Positions 15,904 to 25,634 of a stretch of DNA of 52,271 nt are shown one piece after another. The position numbers and the translations under genes are program-made. Origin of the DNA: JBAZGG01 sp041653015 (GTDB lineage: Bacteria; Bacillota_I; Bacilli_A; RFN20; CAG-826); the NCBI GenBank assembly GCA_041653015.1, contig JBAZGG010000007.1:1-52271 (forward strand), in the 5' to 3' direction. Positions within the stretch are counted from its first letter, which is position 1. Each line of letters opens with the position of its first letter. The notes below the pieces were generated by a model. It had not been told where the DNA came from. It saw only the letters and a list, made by a program, of their open reading frames with translations, and did not search any database.

Positions 15904-16488
15904 TTATTTATCATCATCCTCATCGATGATGTCTTTGAATTGTTCACTCCACTTGGTTGCTTTTCGCATTGCTCTCATCTTTATATTGTAAGCGTCAATT
16001 GGACCAAAAATCATATAGTAGCAAGGGATGAGGAAGAATAAAATCCACCATGGGTGCCACATATCAAATTGTAATCCGATGAAACAATAGGTAGCAACGA
16101 CAACTAATGGCAAAGCAAAAACGCAGAATTTTCTTTTATGAATAGCTAATATGATTGACGGAATAACTGGAGCTAACAAAATTATTGGCCAATAGTTCAC
16201 CCATCCAATGCCATCAGGCAATAGAAAACCCAACAGAAGGTAAACGACAACAGCGAGAAGGATTGATACTCCTCCAACAACGGAATTAATCATGCCAAAT
16301 CGCGATTCGCATTTAACCTTCTTTGCAAAATCAAACTCGACATGTTCTTTTGCCTTATTAAAAACATGAACACCGCTTTTACCGACATGAACTTCTTCAC
16401 CATCTGATTTTTTAACGTGAATACCTTCTCTGTCGATGTGAATTCCTTCCTCAGTCTTATTCTCTTCGTTTTTGTTATCTTCAATCAT
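15904..16488 (-). CDS. Four-helix membrane protein with N-terminal IHV repeats
   Basis: 194 residues. Residues 14-43 carry short beta-type repeats (EGIHIDREG, IHVKKSDGEE, VHVGKSGVHV), a hydrophilic stretch follows, then four predicted membrane helices (about 68-90, 100-117, 121-138, 146-163) and an acidic tail (DEDDDK). I do not recognise a named family with confidence; a similar layout occurs in small Bacillota envelope proteins with a beta-repeat segment attached to a helical bundle. The start has a good ribosome binding site (AAAGGGAG). A TACAAT box at 16522-16527 may be its -10. It is monocistronic. Confidence 0.75.
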   Translation of the reverse strand: MIEDNKNEENKTEEGIHIDREGIHVKKSDGEEVHVGKSGVHVFNKAKEHVEFDFAKKVKCESRFGMINSVVGGVSILLAVVVYLLLGFLLPDGIGWVNYWPIILLAPVIPSIILAIHKRKFCVFALPLVVVATYCFIGLQFDMWHPWWILFFLIPCYYMIFGPIDAYNIKMRAMRKATKWSEQFKDIIDEDDDK

Positions 16489-16630
16489 ATAAATACTCCC
16501 TTTCTATAAAACACGACTTTGATTGTAATAGATAAACAGTAAAAATTCACGCAATTTTTAATTGCATAAAATAATAACTCACAATAACTATTGCGTTTAC
16601 AAATACATTTTTGTGGGCTTTTTTATAAAA

Positions 16631-16652
16631 AAACTCATCGCCAGATGAGTTT
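16631..16652 (-). terminator. Intrinsic terminator after the tRNA-Pro/tRNA-Arg pair
   Basis: AAACTCATC and GATGAGTTT around a 4-nt loop; on the minus strand the stem runs into a T-tract (TTTTTTT), 9 nt past the tRNA-Arg CCA. Confidence 0.85.
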
Positions 16653-16660
16653 GTTGCTTT

Positions 16661-16737
16661 TGGCGCCCACGAGAGGATTCGAACTTCCGACTTCCACCTT
16701 AGGAGGGTGGCGCTCTATCCAGCTGAGCTACATGGGC
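16661..16737 (-). tRNA. tRNA-Arg (anticodon CCT)
   Basis: Acceptor GCCCATG/CGTGGGC, anticodon stem CCACC/GGTGG with loop CTCCTAA (anticodon CCT, reads AGG), T-loop TTCGAAT, discriminator G and encoded CCA. 77 nt; 2 nt after tRNA-Pro. Confidence 0.95.
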
Positions 16738-16739
16738 AA

Positions 16740-16816
16740 TGGTCGGAACAAAGGGATTCGAACCCTTGACCTCTTGGTCCCGAACCAAGCGCACTACCAA
16801 GCTGTGCTATGTCCCG
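16740..16816 (-). tRNA. tRNA-Pro (anticodon CGG)
   Basis: Acceptor CGGGACA/TGTTCCG, anticodon stem CTTGG/CCAAG with loop TTCGGGA (anticodon CGG), T-loop TTCGAAT, encoded CCA. It lies 29 nt after the polC stop and may be read through from it. Confidence 0.93.
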
Positions 16817-16845
16817 ATTTTCTTGGCTTATATAATAATAAACAC

Positions 16846-19800
16846 CTATCCACCAAAATTAAAGTCAAATAATGACATTTGATTTGTTTCGTCCAGTCCA
16901 GAGAGGACCCCAAGTTCAGTTAGAACGCGAATGTTTGATTGATTTAATTTGGTGCGTTCAGTCAGATTTTCTTTCGAAATAAACGTTCCGTTTTTTCTCG
17001 CCTCGATAACTGAGATTGCGGCAGAATCGCCAAGCCCATCAACAGTGACAAAAGGCGGGATGAGAGAGTTGGTCTCATGATCAACAACGAACATGGTTGC
17101 ATCGGATTTTTCAAGGCTGATATTCGCAAATTTATACCCTCTTTCGCACATCTCGAGAGCAATCTGCAATGTTTCGACCAAATCGTCATCTTTTTGCGTT
17201 GTCACTTTATCGCTAGAAATATTCTTATTTTTTATTTCTTCCAATTTATTAATAATCGCGTTTTCTCCATCCACCATCGCTTTTATATCATAAGCTTTTG
17301 AATGAATTGAAAAGAAAGAGGCGTAAAATTCAAGGGGATAATATGTTTTAAAATAAGCGACGCGAACTGCCATCGTGACATAAGCTGTCGCGTGAGCTTT
17401 TGGAAACATGTATTTAATGCGATTGCATGAATCGATGTAATATTGAGGAACACCATTTGCTAGCATGATATCAGCAAACTCAGGCTTGACACCTTTCTTC
17501 CCGTGTCGCACATCTTCCATGATTTGGAAGGCATAATTAGGCTGCACACCCTTAGACATTAAATATGTCATAATGTCGTCTCGACAACCGATGACATTGC
17601 TGAGCGTATAATGCTTATCTCTAATAAGAGCCTCGGCATTGTTCTGCCACACTTCTTTACCATGCGATAGTCCTGATATAACCAATAAATCAGCAAAGGT
17701 TTTTGGTTTTGTTTCGCTTAAAATACCCATGACGAATCGCGTGCCAAATTCAGGCAACGCTAAAGCGCCAGTATCAAATTTCAAGAAATTTCTCTTTCGA
17801 TTTAAGGCGATATCACTAGAAAATAAGGATAGGACTTTAATATCGTTTAGAGGAATATCCTCAAGCTTTAATCCAGTCATCTTGAGAAGCATTTTTAAAA
17901 CGACGGGGTCATCGTGACCGAGCAGATCGAGTTTCAATAGAGTGTCGTGAAGAGCATCAAATTCGAAATGGGTTGTCTTCCACGTCGAGGATGGTTCATC
18001 AGCGGGATATTGAACTGGCGTGAAGTCATAGACATCCATACCATCTGGAATAACGACTATTCCACCTGGATGTTGGCCAGTTGTGCGCTTAACACCTTCA
18101 CAATGAGATGCGATGCGTGCGATATTGGCATCGCTTATCGTCGATAAATCAACATGCATAGCTTCGTAATAGCCTCTGACATAACCAAAGGCAGTCTTTT
18201 CAGCAATCGTGCCGATGGTGCCAGCGCGATACACGTTATCTTTCCCGAGAAGGACTTTTGTGTAATCATGTGCCTCTTGCAAATAATCAGATGGTAAATT
18301 TAAGTCGATGTCCGGCACTTTATCAGCATCAAATCCCAGGAATGTTTCGAAAGGAATATTTTGTCCATCGCTCGTCATCTTGCATCCACAGTTCGGGCAA
18401 TGCTTCTCAGGGAGATCGATACCAGACAAATATTGAGCATCATTAGATAGTTCAAAATGGTGACACTTGGGGCAGAGGTAATGAGGTGGCAAAGGGTTGA
18501 CTTCGGTAATGCCAGACATCGTTGCGACAAGAGATGATCCCACAGAGCCACGACTACCAACAAAATAACCATCCTGAGCGGCTTTTTTGACGATTAAATG
18601 CGCAATTGTGTAGGTCACAGAATAGCCATGGGATATAATACCATCAAGTTCTTTTTTGAGTCTTTCCTCAACAATTTTTGGCAGTTCATCTCCATACATT
18701 TTATGAGCGGTTTTATAAACGATATCCGTTATTTTTTTGTCTGAGTCTTTAATGAACGGAGGGAATAGTTTATCCTTCACCGGAGTCACTGAATCGATTA
18801 GATCAGCGATTTTACTAGGGTTTGTCACGATCAATTCTTTAGCTTTTTCGCGGCTTAAAAATGAAAAGCAATCATACATCTCTTTTGTGGAACGATAGTG
18901 CTGATTAGGATTTTCAAAATATGGTTTATTCCCGCGCGAATAAGGATTCAAAGGATGATTGATGCCACCTACTCCTTTAGCAAAAATGTACACATCGCGA
19001 TATAATTTATCGCTTGGATTCGCATAGTGAACATCACCAGTAACACATACTGGTTTCTGTGCTACTTCAGCAGCAGAAATTATATCATTTAGCGTTCTCA
19101 GGATGTCTTCTTTTGACATCTCGTCCATATCGATTAAATAAGAATAATTTTCTGGCGGCTGAATTTCGATATAGTCATAAAACGACATCGCTTGAACAAG
19201 TTCAGTAAATGTTTTCGTTCTTGCCATCTCGAAAATTTCGCCATTTAAACAACCCGATCCAAAAAGAAGATTGTTATGATATTTTTTAAGTTCAGCTCGA
19301 GGAATTTTTGGAACATCTGCCAAATATTCAGTGTGCGACAAAGAAATCAATCGATATAAATCTTTCAAACCATTTTGATTTTTTGCCAGAACAATCAAAT
19401 GTTTAGCCTTTATATGCTTCAATAGTTTGTTGCTCGCTTCAAGCTTCAATAAATCGCGATGTGTCATCTCGCGATTGTTCTTTGTAAGAATGGTTAGAAT
19501 TGCAAGCCATACATCGAGGAGAACTTTCGCATCAAAATCCGCTCGGTGAGCATCATTTTCATTATAGGTCGTAATATCGAGATTTCGCGCTAAAGCGCCC
19601 AGCCTATGAAGTTTGGCTTCAGGAAAAAGATATCTTGATAAAGATAAGGTGTCAATAATTGGATTTGTAATAGGCGGTAAGCCGTTGTTTTTTCTCGCTT
19701 CATTTAAAAAGCCAATATCAAATTCAGCGTTATGAGTGACAAGAATGGCCCCTTCAATGAACCCATCGATTTCTTTTAATGCTTCTTTGATGGTCTTCGC

Positions 19801-21297
19801 ATTGCGAACCATATCCTCAGTAATACCAGTTAAATTGGTAATTTTTTCGGATATTTTAATTTTGGGCCTGATCAATAAATCAATCTGGTTTCGCACCATC
19901 CCTTTTTCAAATCGGTTTGCACCAAACTCAAGAATTTGATCATATCGAGATGACAGTCCAGTCGTTTCAAGGTCGAGAACAACATAGGTCGCATTAGAAA
20001 GTTTTATATCGCTTGGATTTATTGCACACTTTAAAATGTTATCAACCATGTATAGTTCTGAACCATAAAGCATCTTTAGATGATATTTCTCCGCAGCTTT
20101 TTGTGCATCTGGATGAGCGTGCACAACACCGTGATCGGTGATGGCGATCACTTTATGACCCATATTGCTCGCTAGCTCACAGTAATCGTTGATGGATGAA
20201 ACAGCGTCCATACTAGACATTTTAGTGTGGAGATGAAGTTCGACTCGCTTATCTTGTTCCGGATCATCGCGAAGGGGGGTTTTTGGCAGTTTTAAGATTG
20301 AATGAGCAAATATTCCAATTTTTTTGGTATATTTATCTTCCTGAGGACAACCGAGAACTCTAACGTTCATCCCTTTGGTCAACGTCTTGAGGCTCGCAGC
20401 GCTCATGCCAGACTTTTCAGCATTGCTCTTCTCATTAGAAAAGGCACGAACATAAATTCCACTTCGATCATCGCCCAATCCAATGCGCAGAGAAACGCCA
20501 TTATTTCTTGATGATCGCTCGTCGACTTCAAAAATAGTTCCAGTGACATCAACATTGCTATAATTCTCTTTTGATATCGATACTTCATCTAGATGTTCGA
20601 CTGGTTTATAATCGCCTAGTTTATACGCTCTTTTGCGCTTTCTCTCTTCAACCATTTTGTTATAGTTTGATCTCATCTCATCGAGCAGAGATTGCTCATA
20701 AAGACTCTGATCAAAAACCTGTTCTTCAGCGCTTTTATCATCGCGATAATCAGTAATTTCCGGAATATTTTCAGCTTGACTTTCGATATATGCATCACTT
20801 GCTTTTTTCTCGATTTTTTCCATCTTTTTGGGAGATATCTTAATAGTCTTTTCAATCTCTTTGATAGCGAAATCAACGAGAATTTCATAGTTGATAAATG
20901 ATAAAAAGTCTTTGAAATCAGCAGCCATTTGCTTTTGACTATTCAATTCGTCTTCAGAAGAGACGACGAATGTGATGGTCAAGCCATTAGGAATTATCTC
21001 TAACTTGTTTGGCATGTGATAGATAAATAGATACCACCCTTCAAAAAGATTAATCGCATCGTAAATGGAAGGGCGAATGCGGTAGGAAAAATTAATTTTA
21101 TATGGATAATGGATTTCCGATAGTGCATCGATGAACTCCCTCAATAGATCATAATTCCACGGAGTATTTTTAACGATTGACATATCGATCTGATTGTTGT
21201 CATATGGATTTCTAGCGATTAAATCGAAATCAATGTCAAAACTTTCAATATTCGATATATTGATTGAATTTAAAAATCTCTCCATTTTATTCGTCAT
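16846..21297 (-). CDS. polC: DNA polymerase III alpha subunit, PolC type
   Basis: 1483 residues from the ATG at 21297, one base after the rseP stop. Domain order is that of PolC: N-terminal domain, OB fold (about 235-340), PHP domain starting with VELHLHTK and carrying AITDHG (from about 350), proofreading exonuclease inserted in it (YVVLDLETTG at about 437, with THNAEFD and HRADFDAK), a four-Cys zinc site (CPKCHH ... CPNCGC, about 945-970), the palm with GSRGSVGSS and PDIDLNLPSD (about 920-1005), and a helix-hairpin-helix end (VDGLGDSAAISVIEAR). The enzyme is the leading-strand replicase of low-GC Gram-positives. It is the last gene of the uppS-cdsA-dxr-rseP-polC operon; proS, which usually sits before it, is absent here. 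Confidence 0.97.
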   Translation of the reverse strand: MTNKMERFLNSINISNIESFDIDFDLIARNPYDNNQIDMSIVKNTPWNYDLLREFIDALSEIHYPYKINFSYRIRPSIYDAINLFEGWYLFIYHMPNKLEIIPNGLTITFVVSSEDELNSQKQMAADFKDFLSFINYEILVDFAIKEIEKTIKISPKKMEKIEKKASDAYIESQAENIPEITDYRDDKSAEEQVFDQSLYEQSLLDEMRSNYNKMVEERKRKRAYKLGDYKPVEHLDEVSISKENYSNVDVTGTIFEVDERSSRNNGVSLRIGLGDDRSGIYVRAFSNEKSNAEKSGMSAASLKTLTKGMNVRVLGCPQEDKYTKKIGIFAHSILKLPKTPLRDDPEQDKRVELHLHTKMSSMDAVSSINDYCELASNMGHKVIAITDHGVVHAHPDAQKAAEKYHLKMLYGSELYMVDNILKCAINPSDIKLSNATYVVLDLETTGLSSRYDQILEFGANRFEKGMVRNQIDLLIRPKIKISEKITNLTGITEDMVRNAKTIKEALKEIDGFIEGAILVTHNAEFDIGFLNEARKNNGLPPITNPIIDTLSLSRYLFPEAKLHRLGALARNLDITTYNENDAHRADFDAKVLLDVWLAILTILTKNNREMTHRDLLKLEASNKLLKHIKAKHLIVLAKNQNGLKDLYRLISLSHTEYLADVPKIPRAELKKYHNNLLFGSGCLNGEIFEMARTKTFTELVQAMSFYDYIEIQPPENYSYLIDMDEMSKEDILRTLNDIISAAEVAQKPVCVTGDVHYANPSDKLYRDVYIFAKGVGGINHPLNPYSRGNKPYFENPNQHYRSTKEMYDCFSFLSREKAKELIVTNPSKIADLIDSVTPVKDKLFPPFIKDSDKKITDIVYKTAHKMYGDELPKIVEERLKKELDGIISHGYSVTYTIAHLIVKKAAQDGYFVGSRGSVGSSLVATMSGITEVNPLPPHYLCPKCHHFELSNDAQYLSGIDLPEKHCPNCGCKMTSDGQNIPFETFLGFDADKVPDIDLNLPSDYLQEAHDYTKVLLGKDNVYRAGTIGTIAEKTAFGYVRGYYEAMHVDLSTISDANIARIASHCEGVKRTTGQHPGGIVVIPDGMDVYDFTPVQYPADEPSSTWKTTHFEFDALHDTLLKLDLLGHDDPVVLKMLLKMTGLKLEDIPLNDIKVLSLFSSDIALNRKRNFLKFDTGALALPEFGTRFVMGILSETKPKTFADLLVISGLSHGKEVWQNNAEALIRDKHYTLSNVIGCRDDIMTYLMSKGVQPNYAFQIMEDVRHGKKGVKPEFADIMLANGVPQYYIDSCNRIKYMFPKAHATAYVTMAVRVAYFKTYYPLEFYASFFSIHSKAYDIKAMVDGENAIINKLEEIKNKNISSDKVTTQKDDDLVETLQIALEMCERGYKFANISLEKSDATMFVVDHETNSLIPPFVTVDGLGDSAAISVIEARKNGTFISKENLTERTKLNQSNIRVLTELGVLSGLDETNQMSLFDFNFGG

Positions 21298-21298
21298 A

Positions 21299-22612
21299 TC
21301 ACACAATAAATCCAATGATATCCTTAATAGCGATGAATATGGCTAGAATAAACAATATAGCCAGTCCAATATACGACATGATCGTTTTGGCCTTGTTTGA
21401 TACTTTCTTTTTCGTGATCGCCTCAAAGGCAACAACCACTAAACTCCAACCATCAAGACCTGGGAATGGCATGAGATTGAGAAGAGCTAAGTTGATGGAT
21501 AGAAACCCGATGTAATAAATATACATGCCAAAGCCATAATTTGCGTTGACGAGCGTAACTTGCTTAGCTATGGCGAGAGGACCACCGATGTTCGACCAAG
21601 ATGCACCGGTAAAAAGTCCTCCTATCGCTTTAGCGATGGCGGTATTTGCATAGACGAATTGATTCCACGAATTAGCAAAAACCTCACCGATGTTATACCA
21701 ATATACATATCTTTGAAAAGATATTCCAACATCTTGCCACGCATATGTGCTCTCTCCAATTGCATAAGACGAAACGGTGATGGGATGAGATAACAAAGAG
21801 TATTCGTAGCTTCCACTCTCGCTGTTTTGAGTGATGGTAATCGTAGTAAATTTAGCTGTGAAAGAGCATTCGCCTTTAGGCGTGGCAAAAAGAGGTGTTG
21901 AAACAAATTTTGGAGCATGATAAGAGACAGGTATTTGTACCTCGCCATAATCGATTACGGCATCGACCAATGCATCTTGTTCATAAAAATATATGCATTC
22001 ATTCATCGATGGATCTTTAATGGTTGTATATGTAGGATTGCACACTGCGACATAAGCATTAGTGACACCACTCTCATTGGTGATTGAAACCGAATCATCG
22101 ATCAGATAGTATACAGAGTTTTCATTTGTGACAGGTATGAGAAAAAACCTGTCATTCGTTTGCAGCCCTGCCGTTTGAGCAAGAGATGATTCTGTGATGT
22201 TTAAATTACTTGTGATTTGGGTGTGTGGAAAACAAGCGGATGAGATAAATATCAGAGTGAACCCGAGAACAAAGTTTAAAATAATACCCGCAGCAAAAAC
22301 GATGGCTTGTTTCCATTTCTTGATGCCTTGAATACTTCGCGATTCTGGAATCACTTGACCTTCGTCAAGTTCAACTCCTTCTCCATACATCGAGACGTAT
22401 CCGCCCAGAGGAAACCATCGCAATGAAAATTTCGTTTCTTTCTTTGCACCTCGTCTAGAAAAGATTTTCGGCCCAAAGCCGATTGAAAACTCCAAACAAT
22501 AAACATTGAACATCTTCGCTGTCGCGAGGTGTCCGAGTTCATGAATCAAAACCAGCAATCCTAAAGCGAGAATAAAAAGCAAAATGCCAACGAACCAATC
22601 AAGAAAAGACAT
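21299..22612 (-). CDS. rseP: Site-2 intramembrane metalloprotease RseP/RasP
   Basis: 437 residues. LVLIHELGHLATAKMF near the N-terminus is the HEXXH zinc site in the first helix, followed by the GFGPKIFSR and PLGGYVSMYGEG loops. The PDZ region is in the middle (about 135-300). NLALLNLMPFPGLDGW near the C-terminus carries the LDG zinc ligand. The family cuts membrane-bound anti-sigma factors and leftover signal peptides. It starts 2 nt before the dxr stop region and its TGA ends 1 nt before polC. The PDZ region is longer than usual and has a large Tyr/Thr-rich insert. Confidence 0.93.
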   Translation of the reverse strand: MSFLDWFVGILLFILALGLLVLIHELGHLATAKMFNVYCLEFSIGFGPKIFSRRGAKKETKFSLRWFPLGGYVSMYGEGVELDEGQVIPESRSIQGIKKWKQAIVFAAGIILNFVLGFTLIFISSACFPHTQITSNLNITESSLAQTAGLQTNDRFFLIPVTNENSVYYLIDDSVSITNESGVTNAYVAVCNPTYTTIKDPSMNECIYFYEQDALVDAVIDYGEVQIPVSYHAPKFVSTPLFATPKGECSFTAKFTTITITQNSESGSYEYSLLSHPITVSSYAIGESTYAWQDVGISFQRYVYWYNIGEVFANSWNQFVYANTAIAKAIGGLFTGASWSNIGGPLAIAKQVTLVNANYGFGMYIYYIGFLSINLALLNLMPFPGLDGWSLVVVAFEAITKKKVSNKAKTIMSYIGLAILFILAIFIAIKDIIGFIV

Positions 22613-22614
22613 TA

Positions 22615-23766
22615 TTAACGTTCCTCCAATAATGATTGAACATATAGTCGAGTATCCTTATCCACTTTTGAAATAATTTCTGGAGTGGGATTCAGAATAT
22701 TTTGAAAATGCGCTAAAGCTTTTTTTATGATATCTTCAATTTTTAAAAAACTGATTTTGCTGTGCAAAAAAGCATACACCGCTTCCTCATTGGCAGCATT
22801 GAGAACGCAGGGCATAATACCTTTTTGCGATAGTGCCCAAAAAGCGTAACCGACACACGGGAAGCGTTCTGGATCGAAATCTTTAAACGTAAAATCGCCG
22901 AGATCTTCCAATTTTTTTCCTCGAAAAACATCAAAAGGAACGTTTCCTTCAAATAACGCATAACGAATTGGGATGCGCATGTCAGGAGCGCCGATATCGG
23001 CAACATAAGAATCATCATTCAACTGGATGAGCGAATGCACTTTGGATTCGCCATGCATCAAAATCTTAATTCTCTCAATTTCGAAGCCAAACAAATAGTG
23101 CGCTTCAATAACTTCAAAACCTTTATTCATCATCGTTGCTGAATCAATTGTAATTTTAGGTCCCATTTCCCATGTTGGATGTTTTAACGCATCATCCTTG
23201 GTAACATCCAGTAGATCTTCGCGAGACAGATTGCGAAAAGCACCGCCAGAAGCAGTCAAAACAAGATATTTAACATCGTTTTTATCGACTCTTTTTAAAC
23301 ACTTGCTCAAAGCGACATGCTCTGAATCGATAGGATATAATTTTCCTTTACCATCCCTTAATAGACAGTTGATAATTTCGCCACCAACGACCAAGGATTC
23401 TTTATTAGCGAGACAAACGATAAGATTTTTGTTTAGCGCTGCTATGGTTGGCAAAAATCCAACAAAACCCACGAGTGCATTTACGACCATATCAACTCGG
23501 CTTTCCTCAACAAGGCGAAGAAGGCCACTATCACCGCTATAAAATTGAATTTCTGGATATTGCGTCGCGAATCTCTCTTTGTCGACGGGAGATATCACGC
23601 AGACACTCGTAACTGATGGGTTCGATTTTATGATGTCGTGAACTCTATCAACATTGTGACCAACGCTAAAGGATACAAGCTGAAAATTGGAAGGGTTCTC
23701 ACTCATCACATCGAGCGTTTGACTTCCAATGCTTCCTGAAGCGCCTAAAAGAATGATTTTTTTCAT
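22615..23766 (-). CDS. dxr: 1-deoxy-D-xylulose 5-phosphate reductoisomerase
   Basis: 383 residues from the ATG at 23766 (MKKIILLGASGSIGSQTLDVM). GASGSIG is the NADPH-binding loop. ANKESLVVGG, YPIDSEHVALSKCL and LTASGGAFR are family signatures, and MMNKGFEVIEAHYLF carries the metal and substrate region. It converts DXP to MEP, the second step of non-mevalonate isoprenoid synthesis, upstream of the undecaprenyl carrier made by the nearby uppS. Start and cdsA stop overlap as ATGA. Confidence 0.96.
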   Translation of the reverse strand: MKKIILLGASGSIGSQTLDVMSENPSNFQLVSFSVGHNVDRVHDIIKSNPSVTSVCVISPVDKERFATQYPEIQFYSGDSGLLRLVEESRVDMVVNALVGFVGFLPTIAALNKNLIVCLANKESLVVGGEIINCLLRDGKGKLYPIDSEHVALSKCLKRVDKNDVKYLVLTASGGAFRNLSREDLLDVTKDDALKHPTWEMGPKITIDSATMMNKGFEVIEAHYLFGFEIERIKILMHGESKVHSLIQLNDDSYVADIGAPDMRIPIRYALFEGNVPFDVFRGKKLEDLGDFTFKDFDPERFPCVGYAFWALSQKGIMPCVLNAANEEAVYAFLHSKISFLKIEDIIKKALAHFQNILNPTPEIISKVDKDTRLYVQSLLEER

Positions 23767-24806
23767 CTTACAAAGAAATCCCAACCATTTGTAATAAAAA
23801 TAACGCAGACGCTGACGGCAAGAGACGAAAAAATTAAAGAATCAAAGCGATCCAAAACTCCCCCATGAGCTTTCAATATATTTCCGTAATCCTTGACATG
23901 AAAAAACCTTTTGATAGCGCTAAACGAAAAGTCACCGAGATTGGAAAGCAAAGCAATGACCATAGATAGAAAAACAATCCAATACCAACTATCGAGTCCC
24001 AAAGTCGGCAAAATTGGATAATTGAGTGAAGCGGCGATTAAAGCAAAAGATGATGAGAATGAAACGCTGAAAACCGCTCCACCAATAATGCCTTCCCAAG
24101 TTTTCTTTGGAGAAATTCGTGGATTGACCTTGTTTCTTCCGAATAAAATTCCTGTAAAATAGGCACCGACATCGTTGCATATTGTTCCTATCAAAACAAA
24201 AATTAACAAAAATGCAGAATGCAAATACTGAAATAGAGGCGTCGAAATGTCAACTTGAAATTGATCGAACAAAAACAGCGGATAATATCTTAAGAAATAG
24301 AAGGATTGAAATCCTAAGCCTATCAAAATGCTCATCGTGAACAAATAGCAGACATCATATAAAGTAAATTCTTCAACCAAAAAGGAAACGAAGAAAAAGG
24401 CACATGCGGCAACGGCTATTCCAATTGAAGAAACAATAATATCTGAGAATCCAATAGAGAATATGCCATTCGGCCAAATTTTCGCAAAATATGTATAATA
24501 ATCATCTGAGCTAGCAATGTAAGCTTGGATATTATTCTTAACAAAAATCCAATAGACGAAAAAAAGGATTAGAACATAAGTAAAGACACAGATGAAAATC
24601 GAATATTTCTTTTGTGGAACTTTTAGTATCTCAAGGATAGCTAAACATAATACCGCCATGACAATAAAGAAGAAAAACCATCCGCCAAGAAATAGACAAG
24701 GAATCGAAAAAGTACACATGATAAGAGCGACAATGACACGCGACTTCATCGATGATTTCTGTTCTGACGAAAGTTCGTTAACTTCAATTTTATGATCTCT
24801 ATTCAT
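23763..24806 (-). CDS. cdsA: Phosphatidate cytidylyltransferase
   Basis: 347 residues with about eight membrane helices. The signature SPKKTWEGIIGG and the DVGAYFTGILFGRNK element before it identify CDP-diacylglycerol synthase, which activates phosphatidic acid for phospholipid synthesis. The protein is longer than B. subtilis CdsA because of a hydrophilic N-terminus (about 1-25) and a longer loop around residues 95-120. It overlaps uppS by 8 nt and dxr by 4 nt. Confidence 0.95.
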   Translation of the reverse strand: MNRDHKIEVNELSSEQKSSMKSRVIVALIMCTFSIPCLFLGGWFFFFIVMAVLCLAILEILKVPQKKYSIFICVFTYVLILFFVYWIFVKNNIQAYIASSDDYYTYFAKIWPNGIFSIGFSDIIVSSIGIAVAACAFFFVSFLVEEFTLYDVCYLFTMSILIGLGFQSFYFLRYYPLFLFDQFQVDISTPLFQYLHSAFLLIFVLIGTICNDVGAYFTGILFGRNKVNPRISPKKTWEGIIGGAVFSVSFSSSFALIAASLNYPILPTLGLDSWYWIVFLSMVIALLSNLGDFSFSAIKRFFHVKDYGNILKAHGGVLDRFDSLIFSSLAVSVCVIFITNGWDFFVR

Positions 24807-25524
24807 TTTTTAAACCTCCAAAACGGCGATTGCGGAGGTTATACTCATCGAGACATTTTTCAAATTCAAGAGAAGTAAAATCAGGCCAATATATTTCTGG
24901 AAAAAGAAATTCAGCATATGCTATTTGCCAAGGAAGATAATTGCTCGTTCTAAGCTCCCCTGAAGTTCTAATCAATAAATCGACATTCGGCAAGTCATGA
25001 GTATATAGATAAGATTCAAATTTTTGCTCTGTCATGTCTCCTAAGTTTGCTTTGCCTTCCCTGACATCTTTAGCATAAGCTTCACAAGCGCGAATAATTT
25101 CGGCTTTTCCTCCGTAATTCAAACATATGTTCAATACAATCGTATTGTTGTTCTTTGTTTTTTCAACTGCGTCTAGCGTAACTTTTTGCGTTGAGGGAGG
25201 AAGTTTTGACAAATCGCCCGAAATAATTATTCTTGCACCGTGAGACATTAAATGTTTAATTTCGCGCTTAAAAAACAATTTTAAATAGTTGAACAAATGA
25301 TTGATCTCGGACTTTGGTCTAGACCAATTCTCTGTGGAAAATGCATAGAGTGACATCACATAGATATGGCGTTCGAGGCAAGAGTGAAAGATATCGATAA
25401 TTCTTTCACAGGCTTCTTTATGACCAAGATATCGAGGTAGGCCTTTTTCTTTTGCCCAACGACCATTTCCATCCATGATAAAAGCAACATGATTTAATGG
25501 CTTCAATTCTTTTTTATCACTCAT
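24799..25524 (-). CDS. uppS: Isoprenyl (undecaprenyl) diphosphate synthase
   Basis: 241 residues from the ATG at 25524 with AAAGGTG upstream. HVAFIMDGNGRWAKEKGLPRYLGHKEACE holds the catalytic Asp and substrate loop; YAFSTENWSRP and the C-terminal DLLIRTSGELRTSNYLPWQIAYAEF are cis-prenyltransferase signatures. The product is the C55 carrier for glycan assembly, fitting the flippase and glycosyltransferases of this window. First gene of the operon ending in polC. TATAAT at 25551-25556 (minus strand) is the likely -10. Confidence 0.96.
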   Translation of the reverse strand: MSDKKELKPLNHVAFIMDGNGRWAKEKGLPRYLGHKEACERIIDIFHSCLERHIYVMSLYAFSTENWSRPKSEINHLFNYLKLFFKREIKHLMSHGARIIISGDLSKLPPSTQKVTLDAVEKTKNNNTIVLNICLNYGGKAEIIRACEAYAKDVREGKANLGDMTEQKFESYLYTHDLPNVDLLIRTSGELRTSNYLPWQIAYAEFLFPEIYWPDFTSLEFEKCLDEYNLRNRRFGGLKNE

Positions 25525-25615
25525 AATGCACGCACCTTTTATCGTGCTTAAATTATACATTAATGTGAGACTCTATAAAAGTAATAATCACAAAAATCTT
25601 TTTAATTAAAAAGAA

Positions 25616-25631
25616 AGGGGCGATTGCCCCT
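25616..25631 (-). terminator. Intrinsic terminator after frr
   Basis: AGGGGC and GCCCCT around a 4-nt loop, followed on the minus strand by TTTCTTTTT. It separates rpsB-tsf-pyrH-frr from the uppS operon. Confidence 0.85.
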
Positions 25632-25634
25632 GAC

